64,000 nucleotides of DNA, taken from contig NZ_NSJF01000002.1 of NCBI RefSeq assembly GCF_002285285.1, forward strand, positions 62,001 to 126,000, in the 5' to 3' direction. The notes beneath the pieces were generated by a model. It ran no database searches and had not been told where the DNA came from. It was given only the letters and a program-made list of their open reading frames with translations. This DNA comes from Vandammella animalimorsus (lineage in GTDB: Bacteria; Pseudomonadota; Gammaproteobacteria; Burkholderiales; Burkholderiaceae_C). The translations under genes were made by a program, and so were the position numbers. Shown here one piece after another: positions 30,328 to 38,962 of this stretch (its first letter is position 1; each line of letters starts with the position of its first letter).

Positions 30328-30425
30328 TGACAAAATTTGTCTTGCCAGCCCAAATCGTCAGCGAGCGACACAAATTGCAAGCAGCCCTTGCCACATGTGA
30401 CAATGCCCTGGCAGAAAACTGACAA
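30328..30425 (+). promoter_or_regulatory. Three TGACAA repeats, candidate PilR sites
   Basis: TGACAA occurs at 30328-30333, 30398-30403 and 30420-30425, the first as part of a GACAAA-A-TTTGTC palindrome. The last two are 22 bases apart, about two helix turns. They lie 30-127 bases upstream of a sigma-54 promoter, where an enhancer-binding protein such as PilR would bind. Confidence 0.5.
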
Positions 30426-30454
30426 ATCAGGGCTTTCCCGAGGGCGCCGAGCCC

Positions 30455-30469
30455 TGGCACGCCGCTTGC
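30455..30469 (+). promoter_or_regulatory. Sigma-54 promoter of pilA
   Basis: TGGCAC, five bases and TTGC match the -24/-12 consensus exactly. The site is 53 bases before the pilin start, and PilSR/RpoN control is the known mode for type IVa pilin genes. Confidence 0.85.
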
Positions 30470-30521
30470 ATCCTCCATCGGCGTTGAACGAGGGGTTCAA
30501 TGAATTACTAGGAGTATTGAC

Positions 30522-30956
30522 ATGAAAGCATCTCTGCAAAAAGGTTTCACCCTGATCGAACTGATGATCGTGGTGGCCATCATTGGTATTCTGGCCGCCA
30601 TCGCCCTGCCGGCTTACCAGGACTATGTGGCGCGCAGCCAAATGTCGGAAGCCTTTACGCTGGCCAGCGGCCAAAAGAGCAATATGGCTGAATACTATTC
30701 CGAAAAGGGCGCCTGGCCCGCTAACAACACCGCAGCTGGCGCTGCCAACGCCAAGGACATCAAGGGCAACTACGTGGAAAGCGTCACGATTGCCAGCGAC
30801 ACAGTGACGGCCAAGATGAAGGGCACGGGTGTCAGCAAAGGAATTGCAGGCAAGACCCTGTCCTTGAAGGGCACCGCAGGCACCACGCTGGGCTCTTTTG
30901 AATGGGCATGCTCTTCTAACGCAGACAAGAAGTTCCTGCCTGCCTCCTGCCGCTAA
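30522..30956 (+). CDS. pilA: Type IV major pilin PilA
   Basis: 144-residue prepilin. An 8-residue leader ends in glycine before [27 protein letters not shown], with the essential glutamate at mature position 5. PilD cleaves and N-methylates here. A C-terminal disulfide loop is likely between the cysteines of EWACSS and PASCR. It has its own sigma-54 promoter, a TAGGAG ribosome site and a downstream terminator. A second pilin gene follows. Confidence 0.95.
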   Translation: MKASLQKGFTLIELMIVVAIIGILAAIALPAYQDYVARSQMSEAFTLASGQKSNMAEYYSEKGAWPANNTAAGAANAKDIKGNYVESVTIASDTVTAKMKGTGVSKGIAGKTLSLKGTAGTTLGSFEWACSSNADKKFLPASCR

Positions 30957-31007
30957 ACTGTGGGGCGCCCGCTCGCAAGGGGCGGGTGCAATGCATCAAG
31001 CAAAAAG

Positions 31008-31029
31008 GCGCCCTCAAGGGCGCTTTTTT
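31008..31029 (+). terminator. Intrinsic terminator between the two pilin genes
   Basis: GCGCCCT, a CA loop and AGGGCGC are followed by six Ts. Expression of the second pilin therefore depends on readthrough or its own promoter. Confidence 0.88.
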
Positions 31030-31053
31030 AACACCTTATCCTAGGGAGCCATC

Positions 31054-31488
31054 ATGCCTCAACACAAGGGTTTCACGTTGATTGAGCTGATGATTGTGGT
31101 GGCCATCATCGGCATATTGGCCACCATTGCCCTGCCAGCGTATCAAGACTACACTGCCCGGGCGCAGATGAGCGAGGCCATGACCCTGGCCAGCGGCGCC
31201 AAGGCCACCGTGATTGAAGTGTGGTGGAGCACGGGCACGGCCCCTTCGAACAATCTTTCTGCTGGCTTGGCCGATGCCAGCAAAATCAGCGGCAAATATG
31301 TCGAGAAGGTGAGCGTTGGCGGGGTTGGCGTCATCACCGCTACTATGCGCAACGTCGGCGTGGCCACACCCATACAGGGCAAAACACTCAGCCTTACACC
31401 CAATTTCCCGGTGAATTCCGACGGTTCCGTACAATGGAAATGCACATCCACGGCAGGCGTGCAGTATTTGCCCAGCACCTGCCGCTAA
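31054..31488 (+). CDS. Second type IV pilin
   Basis: 144 residues, with a 6-residue leader MPQHKG before [27 protein letters not shown]. It shares the N-terminal helix and the C-terminal [16 protein letters not shown] end with the first pilin but diverges in the middle ([12 protein letters not shown]). It could be an alternative major pilin or a pilin under diversifying selection. The following tfpZ gene is 31 bases downstream, so the second pilin and its accessory protein are probably cotranscribed. Confidence 0.93.
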   Translation: MPQHKGFTLIELMIVVAIIGILATIALPAYQDYTARAQMSEAMTLASGAKATVIEVWWSTGTAPSNNLSAGLADASKISGKYVEKVSVGGVGVITATMRNVGVATPIQGKTLSLTPNFPVNSDGSVQWKCTSTAGVQYLPSTCR

Positions 31489-31519
31489 AGCCAACTGGAT
31501 TGTTTTCTGTTTTTTCAGC

Positions 31520-32302
31520 ATGCAGGCCAGGTTGGATTTAATAAAACAAAAAGCAAAAGCCTTTGGCTGGCATGTGCTTGCCAGTGCAGCCCTGGCCTTG
31601 GCCGCTTTGGGTTTAGTACTGGGCCTGTGGTACCCCCACCCCTATCGCGATTTGTCTGGCGGTGTTGGGCTACTGGGCCTGATCATCGGCATTGACATCA
31701 TTGCCGGGCCGCTGTTGACCTTATTGGTCTACCATCCCCAAAAAACACGCCGCGCCCTGCTGGTGGATTTTTCGGTGATAGGTCTGCTGCAACTGCTGGC
31801 CTTGGCGTATGGCCTGTCCGTAGCCGTGGCCGCACGGCCCGTGCACTTGGTGTTTGAAAAGGATCTGTTTCGTGTGGTGCACGCCAGTGACGTGTACCAC
31901 ACGGTCGGAGCCGCTCCGCACCTGCCCTTGAGCGGCCCCACGCTGCTGGCCACGCAGATGCCCCATGAGGCTGCTGCCAGCAACCAGATTCTGAAAGACG
32001 CCTTGGAGCGCGGCATTTTTGAAGCCTATCGGCCGGAGCTGTGGCGTCCTTACGCCCAAGCACACGCCCAAGTGCTCCAGGCTGCCCGACCAGCCGCTCT
32101 GCTTTTAAGCGCAAATCCCGCATTGCGCCAGCAGACCCAAAACATCCTGCAGAGCAAGCGGCTTCGGCAAGAAGATCTGCTCTATTTACCCGTGGTGGGG
32201 AGAGATTTTGTCGTTTGGACCGTTTTAATCGGCAAGCACGATGCGAAACCGCGAGCCTACCTGCCTTTCGATCCTTTCAATCATCAGGTAGCACCGCACT
32301 GA
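31520..32302 (+). CDS. tfpZ: TfpX/TfpZ-family type IV pilin accessory protein
   Basis: 260 residues. Two or three N-terminal membrane helices (VLASAALALAALGLVLGLWYP, LLGLIIGIDIIAGPLLTLLVY, LLQLLALAYGLSVAVAA; helices given by their shortened cores) are followed by a periplasmic domain starting ARPVHLVFEKDLFRVV. In Pseudomonas such genes lie directly after a particular pilin allele and modulate assembly of that pilin. The position after the second pilin matches this. The choice of the Z type over X or Y is a guess. Confidence 0.85.
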   Translation: MQARLDLIKQKAKAFGWHVLASAALALAALGLVLGLWYPHPYRDLSGGVGLLGLIIGIDIIAGPLLTLLVYHPQKTRRALLVDFSVIGLLQLLALAYGLSVAVAARPVHLVFEKDLFRVVHASDVYHTVGAAPHLPLSGPTLLATQMPHEAAASNQILKDALERGIFEAYRPELWRPYAQAHAQVLQAARPAALLLSANPALRQQTQNILQSKRLRQEDLLYLPVVGRDFVVWTVLIGKHDAKPRAYLPFDPFNHQVAPH

Positions 32303-32320
32303 CAAATAAAGGCTCAGCTC

Positions 32321-35300
32321 ATGCAAAAATCAGGACATTCCCTTGGCCAGTATCACGGGAAAAAGCTGTTGATGGGAATATTCATTCTCTCAGGCTTTGC
32401 GGGTTTGATTTATCAATCCGTCTGGTCACAGTATTTGGGTATTTTCCTGGGGCATGCAGCCTATGCACAGGCCCTGGTGCTGGCCATTTTCATGGGGGGC
32501 ATGGCGGCAGGCGCCATGTGGATTGCTCGTGCGGGTGAGCGTTGGCGCAATTTGGTGCGCAGCTATGCGCTGATTGAGGCCCTGATTGGCGTGCTGGGGC
32601 TGGTATTTCACTTCGTTTTCACGACAGTCACCAATGCCAGCTATGCCTGGATCATTCCAGCGGCCGGCTCTGCCTGGCTGGCGGATGCTTTTCGCTGGCT
32701 TATCGCAACAATACTGATCGTGCCGCAAACCATTTTGCTGGGCATGACTTTTCCATTGATGAGTGGGGGGCTGATTCGGCGCTTTCCCAGACAAGACGGC
32801 CATGTATTGGGCAGTTTGTATTTCACCAATAGCATTGGGGCTGCCATAGGCGCCCTGGCTGCCGCCTTTGTGCTGCTGCCTTGGGTAGGCTTGCCCGGCT
32901 CCATTACGGCAGCAGGTTTGCTGAATTTGCTGGTGGCCGCACTGGCATGGTGGGTGGCTCGTGACCCGGAACCTGCGCCCACCTCTGTCAATCGGGCAAC
33001 GCCCAGCCCTGACGCTAACACCTCTGCTACGGGTGCAACAGCCTCACCCGACTGGATGTTGCTGCGACTGGTACTGTTTTGCACCGCCTTGTCGGGCGCT
33101 GCCTCTTTCGTGTATGAGATCGTCTGGATACGCATGCTGGGCTTGGCTGTCGGCAGCACCTTGCATGCTTTTGAGCTGATGCTCGCGTCATTCATCGCTG
33201 GCATTGCTTTTGGCGGTTTGTGGATCCGTCAACGTGCCGATCATCACCCCGTACCTCTGCGCCTGGCAGGGTGGATGCAGATTGGAATGGGACTGGCGGC
33301 GCTTTTTTCTCTGCTGATTTATGGCAACGCCTTTGAGTGGGTAGGTTGGCTGCTGCGCGGACTGGGCAAGACCCCCAACGGGTATCACCTCTACACCCTG
33401 GGAACGGGGCTGGTTTCTATTCTCATTATGCTGCCAGCGGCCTTCTTTGCCGGCACCACTCTGCCCCTGTTCACTGTCGCCTTGCTGCGCGCGCGGCAGG
33501 GGGAACGTGTGATCGGCCAAGTCTATGCCTGGAACACCGTTGGCTCCATTGCGGGCGTTTTTCTTGCCATGCATGTGTTGATCCCAGCCATGGGACTAAA
33601 GCTGGCACTGGTGACAGCCGCGTTTGTGGATATGGGTATTGGTGTTTTCCTCTTGCGTCATCATGCCGAACGCAAAGTGGACTTTTTACACACTGCTTTG
33701 GCAGGGTTGGCTGTTACCTTGGCAACGGCATTGGTCGTCACTCAAGTGCATTTCGATCCATTGAAGCTGGCTGGCGGCGTTTTTCGTTCGGGCAACGTAG
33801 CCTTGCCCAACGATACGCAAATGCTGTATTACCGTGATGGGAAAACAGCCAGCGTGTCCGTGCGTGTCGCAGAAGGCAATGCCATCGCGATTGCCACCAA
33901 TGGCAAAGTCGATGCCGCCATCAACATGCTCGATGACACGCCCCCCAGAAGTGATGAGCCCACCATGGTATTGCTGGCTGCCTTGCCGCTCGCCACGCAT
34001 CCAGACCCTCGGGAAGTGGGTGTGATTGGCTTTGGCTCTGGCATGACGACACACACGCTGTTGGGTGACAAGCGTGTGCAGCGCGTGGACACAATAGAAA
34101 TTGAGGAAGCCATGGTTGCCGGCGCCAAGGCATTTGGCCATCGGGTGGCGCGCGCCTATGAAGACCCACGCTCACATGTCGTCATTGACGATGCGAAATC
34201 TTATTTTTCAGGTCAGCAGGCCAAATACGACATCATTATCTCAGAGCCGTCCAACCCTTGGATAAGTGGTATTGGTGCCCTGTTTGCCAAGGAATTTTAT
34301 GAGTTTGTACCACGCCACTTGAAGTCTGGTGGCCTGTTTGTGCAGTGGGTGCAACTGTATGAAATTGATGATCGGTTAGTTTCATCCATCATGAACGCCC
34401 TAACGCCGGCATTTTCAGATTACCGTGCATATCTATCCAATTCCTCGGACCTGATCATCATCGCCACGCCTGAAGGCACGTTGCCTGAGCTGGAGCCAGA
34501 GCGGGTGCTCAATGGACCGCTGGGCAAGGATTTGAAACGCCAAGAACTGGCAAGCAGCGCGCAACTCAAATTTAGGCAAGTGGCTGATGCGCGCTTACTG
34601 CGTGCGCAGGGAAGCCTCTACGGGGCCTCGGCTAACTCATATTACTACCCATATCTCAGCTTGGAGGCACCCAAAACCCGTTTCATGGGCGTGGAGGCAG
34701 TCTCTCTATCGAGCCTCGGCCATACTTCACCCATGCTGCTGGAGGCCCTTGGCATTCGAGAGCCCATGCCCGACAGTCAGAAAGCAGCGAATTTCAATCT
34801 CTTCCCGGGTGAAGTGCATGTGCGTCTGGCGCGTGCATACGTCGAGGTTCTACGAAAAAAAGAGGGTGGTTCTCAGCATGTAAAAAATGCATCCATGGAG
34901 CCTGCCTATTTACTGAAAACCCTGGGTGAACAAATATGTGAAAAAAATGTCTCGGAAACTGTGGCCGAATTGATGGCGCGCAACCTGAGGAGCCTTGCGG
35001 ACATAACCTTGCCATTTTTAACAGTGGATATGCAGGAAGGCGTTCTGATATCGCCACAATGGATTTCCTGCCCCATTCGAGACGAATCGACCGAGCTGAA
35101 TGCCGCCTTGTCGCTACTGCAAGCCATGGCAGAAAGAAAATGGTCTGCAGCCAAGAACTTAGGTGAACAATGGCTGCGCAACGATGGACGGGAAAGTTTC
35201 TGGAAAATTAATTTCGACGACCTTGCCCTTTCAGCCATCTTGCTGGCGAATGCGCGTGAAAAAAATTGGCCAGCTCTGTTGGAGGCGGAAAAATATTATG

Positions 35301-35383
35301 GCGCCAATATCGCTTCTCAAGGTGAATATCTTATATCCAGAATGCTATTGATAGCTATGGCAACCAATGAAAAAAATCGCTAA
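32321..35383 (+). CDS. Membrane protein with fused spermidine synthase-like domain
   Basis: 1,020 residues. The first 470 or so hold about 12 to 14 hydrophobic segments (GIFILSGFAGLIYQSVW, LYFTNSIGAAIGALAAAF, a second block from VLFCTALSGAASFVYEIVW). Residues about 560-720 form a class I methyltransferase/aminopropyltransferase fold: GVIGFGSGMTTH, VDTIEIEEA, DDAKSYF, DIIISEPSNPWISG. The final 250 residues are unrecognised. SEPSNP differs from the SDP of true spermidine synthases, so the substrate is uncertain. Base composition becomes AT-richer toward the 3' end. It overlaps the next gene by 17 bases. Confidence 0.8.
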   Translation: MQKSGHSLGQYHGKKLLMGIFILSGFAGLIYQSVWSQYLGIFLGHAAYAQALVLAIFMGGMAAGAMWIARAGERWRNLVRSYALIEALIGVLGLVFHFVFTTVTNASYAWIIPAAGSAWLADAFRWLIATILIVPQTILLGMTFPLMSGGLIRRFPRQDGHVLGSLYFTNSIGAAIGALAAAFVLLPWVGLPGSITAAGLLNLLVAALAWWVARDPEPAPTSVNRATPSPDANTSATGATASPDWMLLRLVLFCTALSGAASFVYEIVWIRMLGLAVGSTLHAFELMLASFIAGIAFGGLWIRQRADHHPVPLRLAGWMQIGMGLAALFSLLIYGNAFEWVGWLLRGLGKTPNGYHLYTLGTGLVSILIMLPAAFFAGTTLPLFTVALLRARQGERVIGQVYAWNTVGSIAGVFLAMHVLIPAMGLKLALVTAAFVDMGIGVFLLRHHAERKVDFLHTALAGLAVTLATALVVTQVHFDPLKLAGGVFRSGNVALPNDTQMLYYRDGKTASVSVRVAEGNAIAIATNGKVDAAINMLDDTPPRSDEPTMVLLAALPLATHPDPREVGVIGFGSGMTTHTLLGDKRVQRVDTIEIEEAMVAGAKAFGHRVARAYEDPRSHVVIDDAKSYFSGQQAKYDIIISEPSNPWISGIGALFAKEFYEFVPRHLKSGGLFVQWVQLYEIDDRLVSSIMNALTPAFSDYRAYLSNSSDLIIIATPEGTLPELEPERVLNGPLGKDLKRQELASSAQLKFRQVADARLLRAQGSLYGASANSYYYPYLSLEAPKTRFMGVEAVSLSSLGHTSPMLLEALGIREPMPDSQKAANFNLFPGEVHVRLARAYVEVLRKKEGGSQHVKNASMEPAYLLKTLGEQICEKNVSETVAELMARNLRSLADITLPFLTVDMQEGVLISPQWISCPIRDESTELNAALSLLQAMAERKWSAAKNLGEQWLRNDGRESFWKINFDDLALSAILLANAREKNWPALLEAEKYYGANIASQGEYLISRMLLIAMATNEKNR

Positions 35384-37274
35384 AAAATTTGTTCCATTCA
35401 AGACAAGGGTCTTGATTAAAGAAAAAAATAACGCAGTGGTTTCGGGTTTTTTGCTGCTTTTGATAGAGCTGCTGGTGATATTTTTGCCTGCGTTGGCTTT
35501 TTTATATTTTTATGAAAAAACTGCTAGAAACGTTCCCGAAGGTGCATTCGAGGCCCATTTGGGATTGCTGGTTACAGTATGGGCCTGCCTTTTATTAGCC
35601 AGGCTCTGGGCTTGGCGCTTCTTCAAAAGAAGTGCTTCCTGCTGGATAACCTTGGCATCCACCCTGACTTCGACCTGCCTCTGGATTTATTATGCAGCCG
35701 CCACCATAGGTCTGATCGGTTTTGGAAAAATCATTACTTGGCCCATCCTGAAGCCCTATCTCTTCAATCCTGAGCAAACCCTTGATTACGCTGGGTTTTC
35801 CGTGTTTTGGGCGCTGCTGCTACTGAGTTTTGCAGGTGGCTTGGTGATCTTATTCTGGTGGTGGCTCATTGGCTCGCGGGACTGGGTCCGGCCACTGTCC
35901 GCTGTTGGCGCAAGATTATTTTTCATCATCTCTATCGGTATGGCGTGTGCCATAGCTGTTCGTGCTTTTGACTTGTTGGATAACCCGCCCAACTATGTGG
36001 GTGAACCCCTCAGCATGACCTTCTTTCCCCCTCCGCTTGAGAGCATAAATAACAAGATATATCATCACAGGCCGCATTTGGAGCTTGTCGAAGATCAAGT
36101 ACGTAAAGAAAGACTTTCGGCGGGTAAGAAAATCAGCGATATAAATGTCATTGTGATTGTGAGCGATGCTCTCAGGGCCGATCACATGACGCCATATGGC
36201 TATGCTCGAGACACCACGCCACACCTGATGTCCCGGCTGCACAAAAATGCAGCCGCGCGCCCAATGACTGCTATGGCCGTGTGTGCCGAAACCATTTGCG
36301 GAATGCCCGGTCTGCTGTATTCAAAGCCCCCGGAGCTGATGCACGCAACAGCTATTGGACTGGCCGAAGTCCTGAAAGCCCATGGCTATAAATCATATGT
36401 CTTGCTATCGGGAGATCATAGCAATTACTTCGGCCTTGGAAGGATTTATGGGCCAGCTGATATATATATTGATGGCTCACTCCAAAAAGCCAGATTTGTC
36501 AATGATGACATGCTGCTTCTGGATGCGGCAGAGTCCCTGCCGCAACACGAGGACGGCGCCCCGGCGTATATCAAAATTCTCCTGCAGTCCAATCATGTCT
36601 TAGGTACGCGCTTGGCAGGCTCCAACTGGTATCAGCCAGCAGAAAACTATGCGTCATGGCTTGCAAAAGGTTTAAATGACATAGAAAAAGAGAAAATAGA
36701 GCTCGCCACGAATTATTATGACAATGGGGTTAGGCAAGCCGACTTAATGATAGAAAAATTGCTGGTCGAGCTGGAGAAAAAAGGCTATCTCGAAAAAGCC
36801 ATTGTATTGATAACAGGTGATCATGGGGAAATGCTAGGGGAGCACAACCTGCTCTCCCATACAGTGGGCGTTTATCAACCCGTCCTAAGCGTTCCTGCCA
36901 TTTTCCTCCAGTATGGCCATAGAGCGGAGAACATTCATTTCCGCCAGTGGACATCACAAATGGATCTGGCACCCACAATCATTGATGCACTAGGCATCGA
37001 TGCCATACCAAGCTGGGCCGGTGTCGCCTTGCAGAAGAAAGATGATCGACCATATTTTTCATTTCAACAGAAATGGGTATCTGGCTTGATGATCCTGGAC
37101 GGAGAATATCGCGGCTACAAGTATTGGTTTGATGCAAAATCTCAACAGGACTTTGTTTTTGATTTGCGCAGCGACATAATGGAAGAAAACAACATGTCTT
37201 CCAGTATTTCCAAGGATATCCTAGGTTACTGGAGAAGCATTTCATTAAAAAATATGATAGACGCAGGAGGGTGA
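35367..37274 (+). CDS. Membrane-anchored sulfatase / phosphoethanolamine transferase-like enzyme
   Basis: 635 residues. Five or six N-terminal membrane segments precede an alkaline phosphatase-superfamily domain from about residue 260. A metal-binding Asp lies in VSDALRADHMTPYGY (D267), a candidate threonine nucleophile in AETICGMPG (T309), and GDHGEMLGEH is at about 484-493. The cysteine/serine sulfatase signature is absent, so a transferase of the EptA/LTA-synthase kind is more likely than a sulfatase. The gene is clearly AT-richer than its surroundings, which suggests transfer. It may decorate pilin or surface glycans; this is inferred from position only. Confidence 0.75.
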   Translation: MKKIAKKFVPFKTRVLIKEKNNAVVSGFLLLLIELLVIFLPALAFLYFYEKTARNVPEGAFEAHLGLLVTVWACLLLARLWAWRFFKRSASCWITLASTLTSTCLWIYYAAATIGLIGFGKIITWPILKPYLFNPEQTLDYAGFSVFWALLLLSFAGGLVILFWWWLIGSRDWVRPLSAVGARLFFIISIGMACAIAVRAFDLLDNPPNYVGEPLSMTFFPPPLESINNKIYHHRPHLELVEDQVRKERLSAGKKISDINVIVIVSDALRADHMTPYGYARDTTPHLMSRLHKNAAARPMTAMAVCAETICGMPGLLYSKPPELMHATAIGLAEVLKAHGYKSYVLLSGDHSNYFGLGRIYGPADIYIDGSLQKARFVNDDMLLLDAAESLPQHEDGAPAYIKILLQSNHVLGTRLAGSNWYQPAENYASWLAKGLNDIEKEKIELATNYYDNGVRQADLMIEKLLVELEKKGYLEKAIVLITGDHGEMLGEHNLLSHTVGVYQPVLSVPAIFLQYGHRAENIHFRQWTSQMDLAPTIIDALGIDAIPSWAGVALQKKDDRPYFSFQQKWVSGLMILDGEYRGYKYWFDAKSQQDFVFDLRSDIMEENNMSSSISKDILGYWRSISLKNMIDAGG

Positions 37275-37327
37275 AAAAATTTGGGGCTTATTGACCAGAA
37301 ATCAAACAACTTGAACAAATAAATCCC

Positions 37328-37505
37328 TCAAGCCGAATATTTGACGCAGTCCTTTTGATATAACTGCTTGATCTTTTGAGGCGACTTCTGCAGGTGTCTC
37401 ATGTGGTTGATTGCGGCCAGCTTGAGCTGACCTTTGCGCCGGTTCGGCGCCTTGCGTGTCACCGTAGCCTTGAGGTTGGTGTCGTATCCCGGATGATTGC
37501 ATAGA
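37328..37505 (-). pseudogene. Fragment of an unrecognised gene next to the IS element
   Basis: The minus strand encodes an open, basic C-terminal fragment (GYDTNLKATVTRKAPNRRKG...INHMRHLQKSPQKIKQLYQ) that ends in a stop at 37328 and is cut at the left end of the IS. I do not recognise the family. Given the setting it is probably the end of a transposase or other gene broken by IS insertion or deletion. Confidence 0.4.
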
Positions 37506-37561
37506 TGTAATGACCCACTGATTTCCTGCTCAGGTGTTACCTTCACTAGAGGAGACACCCA

Positions 37562-37876
37562 ATGAGTGCAGTCATGGACGAAGAAATCAAACGTTGGACG
37601 GCGCGACGCAAGTCCGCCTTGGTGCTTGAGATCATCCAGGGCAAGACGACGGTGGCCAAGGCAAGTCGTCAATTTGACCTGACCCCGGCAGAGGTTGAGA
37701 GCTGGGTGGAGGACGGCAAGCGCGGCATGGAGAATGCCTTGCGCGCCAAGCCCGAGGACGTTCGCCAGCAGTACGAGCGCCAGCTCAAGGAGCTGCAAGA
37801 GGCCTATGGCGAAGCCATGCTGGAGCTGCGCGCCCGAAAAAAGCTGGCCGCCTTGCTGAGTACGGACGAGACCTGA
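37562..37876 (+). CDS. IS3-family transposase OrfA
   Basis: 104-residue DNA-binding subunit. A helix-turn-helix lies around residues 20-50 (VLEIIQGKTTVAKASRQFDLTPAEVESWVED, recognisable by KASRQFDL), then a coiled coil (QYERQLKELQEAYGEAMLELRARKKL). The stop overlaps the orfB start (TGATG). Many IS3 elements join OrfA and OrfB by -1 frameshifting; here a start codon at the junction would also allow coupled reinitiation. Confidence 0.9.
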   Translation: MSAVMDEEIKRWTARRKSALVLEIIQGKTTVAKASRQFDLTPAEVESWVEDGKRGMENALRAKPEDVRQQYERQLKELQEAYGEAMLELRARKKLAALLSTDET

Positions 37877-38694
37877 TGGTCACGATCCAGCAGGGGCTTC
37901 GGGAAGATGGTTTTGAAGTGTCGATGGTCAAGCTGTGCCGCTGGTTCGGCGTGGCTAGGCGCAGTCTGTACTACCGGCCAACCAAGGCGGCACCGAAGGT
38001 CAATCCTGCCTTGGCCAAACCGATCAAGGCACTGATTGAGGCCGAGCCGTCGTTCGGTTATCGCACCGTGGCCGGTTTGCTTGGGATGAACAAGAACACG
38101 GTGCAACGCATCTTCCAGCTCAAGGGCTGGCAGGTGCGCAAGCGTGCAGTGGGACGACGGCCACGTATCCAGGCGCTGCCTTCGGTCGCGACTGCCCCCG
38201 ACCAGCGTTGGGCGACCGACCTGTGTCGGGTATGGGGAGGACGTGATGGCTGGCTGACGTTGGCACTTGTTATCGATTGCCATACCCGGCAACTGCTGGG
38301 CTGGCAGCTCTCGCGCAGCGGCAAGGCCAGTACCGCGGTGGCGGCATTGGAGCAGGCGCTGATTGCCCGCTATGGCACGCTCGGACGTGTGCCTGAGCCG
38401 TTCCTGCTGCGTTCGGACAACGGCCTGGTCTTCACCAGCCGCGATTACACGCGGCTGGTTCGCAGCTATGGCTTGCAGCAAGAGTTCATCACCCCGCATT
38501 GCCCGCAGCAAAACGGCATGGTGGAACGCCTCATCCGTACCCTCAAGGAGCAATGCGTACACCGTCATCGCTTTGAGAGCCAGCAGCATGCCATGCGTGT
38601 GCTGGGTGACTGGATCCAGTTCTACAATCACCGACGCCCGCATCAGGCGCTCGGCATGAAAACACCCGCTGAAGCGTATGCTTTAGCAGCATGA
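37876..38694 (+). CDS. IS3-family transposase OrfB (DDE integrase core)
   Basis: 272 residues. An HTH_21-type N-terminus (SFGYRTVAGLLGMNKNTVQRIF) precedes the rve integrase core. The catalytic residues are in WATDLCRVW (D), LRSDNGLVF (D) and NGMVERLIRTLKEQ (E). The C-terminal FYNHRRPHQALGMKTPAEAY is standard. The gene appears intact, so the element may still be active. Confidence 0.93.
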   Translation: MVTIQQGLREDGFEVSMVKLCRWFGVARRSLYYRPTKAAPKVNPALAKPIKALIEAEPSFGYRTVAGLLGMNKNTVQRIFQLKGWQVRKRAVGRRPRIQALPSVATAPDQRWATDLCRVWGGRDGWLTLALVIDCHTRQLLGWQLSRSGKASTAVAALEQALIARYGTLGRVPEPFLLRSDNGLVFTSRDYTRLVRSYGLQQEFITPHCPQQNGMVERLIRTLKEQCVHRHRFESQQHAMRVLGDWIQFYNHRRPHQALGMKTPAEAYALAA

Positions 38695-38722
38695 CCTGTG
38701 CAGAAAGGGGTGGGTCATTACA

Positions 38723-38893
38723 GCAGCCCGCCCCAACGCACCAGCCCTTCAAGCACTACGCGCCAGGCTATGTGCATGTGGACGTGAAATACCTGCCGCA
38801 AATGCAGGATGAAAGCCGGCGGCGCTACCTGTTCGTGGCCATTGACCGCGCCACCCGCTGGGTATTCGTGCAGATCAAGCCCAACACTTGCCT
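38723..38893 (+). pseudogene. IS481-family transposase remnant
   Basis: The frame entering from the IS end encodes FKHYAPGYVHVDVKYLPQM and then RRYLFVAIDRATRWVFVQI, the start of an IS481-type integrase core with two of the conserved acidic residues (HVDVK, AIDRA). It stops being recognisable after about 57 codons. Both ends of the gene are missing, the left one cut by the IS3 element. Confidence 0.75.
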
Positions 38894-38962
38894 CTTGCTA
38901 CCCGGCTGGGCTTTGTGGGGGACGACGTGTTGAGAAACTACAGCTAGGAAGCCAAGTTTGTT

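Larger units (their letters stand above)
37506..38722 (+). mobile_element. IS3-family insertion sequence, 1,217 bp
   Basis: The ends TGTAATGACCCAC (37506-37518) and its reverse complement (38710-38722) are perfect 13-bp inverted repeats, with weaker similarity continuing to about 29 bp. The element encodes orfA and orfB of an IS3-type DDE transposase, both intact. No 3- or 4-bp target duplication is visible (AGA against GCA), and the flanks come from different broken genes. A deletion next to the element probably happened after insertion. Confidence 0.9.

Noticed and set aside
37503-38725. Target-site duplication of the IS3 element
   Set aside because: The flanking triplets AGA and GCA differ, and no 4- or 5-base match was found either.
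38723-38893. A functional IS481 transposase
   Set aside because: Only about 57 codons of the integrase core remain, with neither an N-terminal HTH nor the last catalytic residue.
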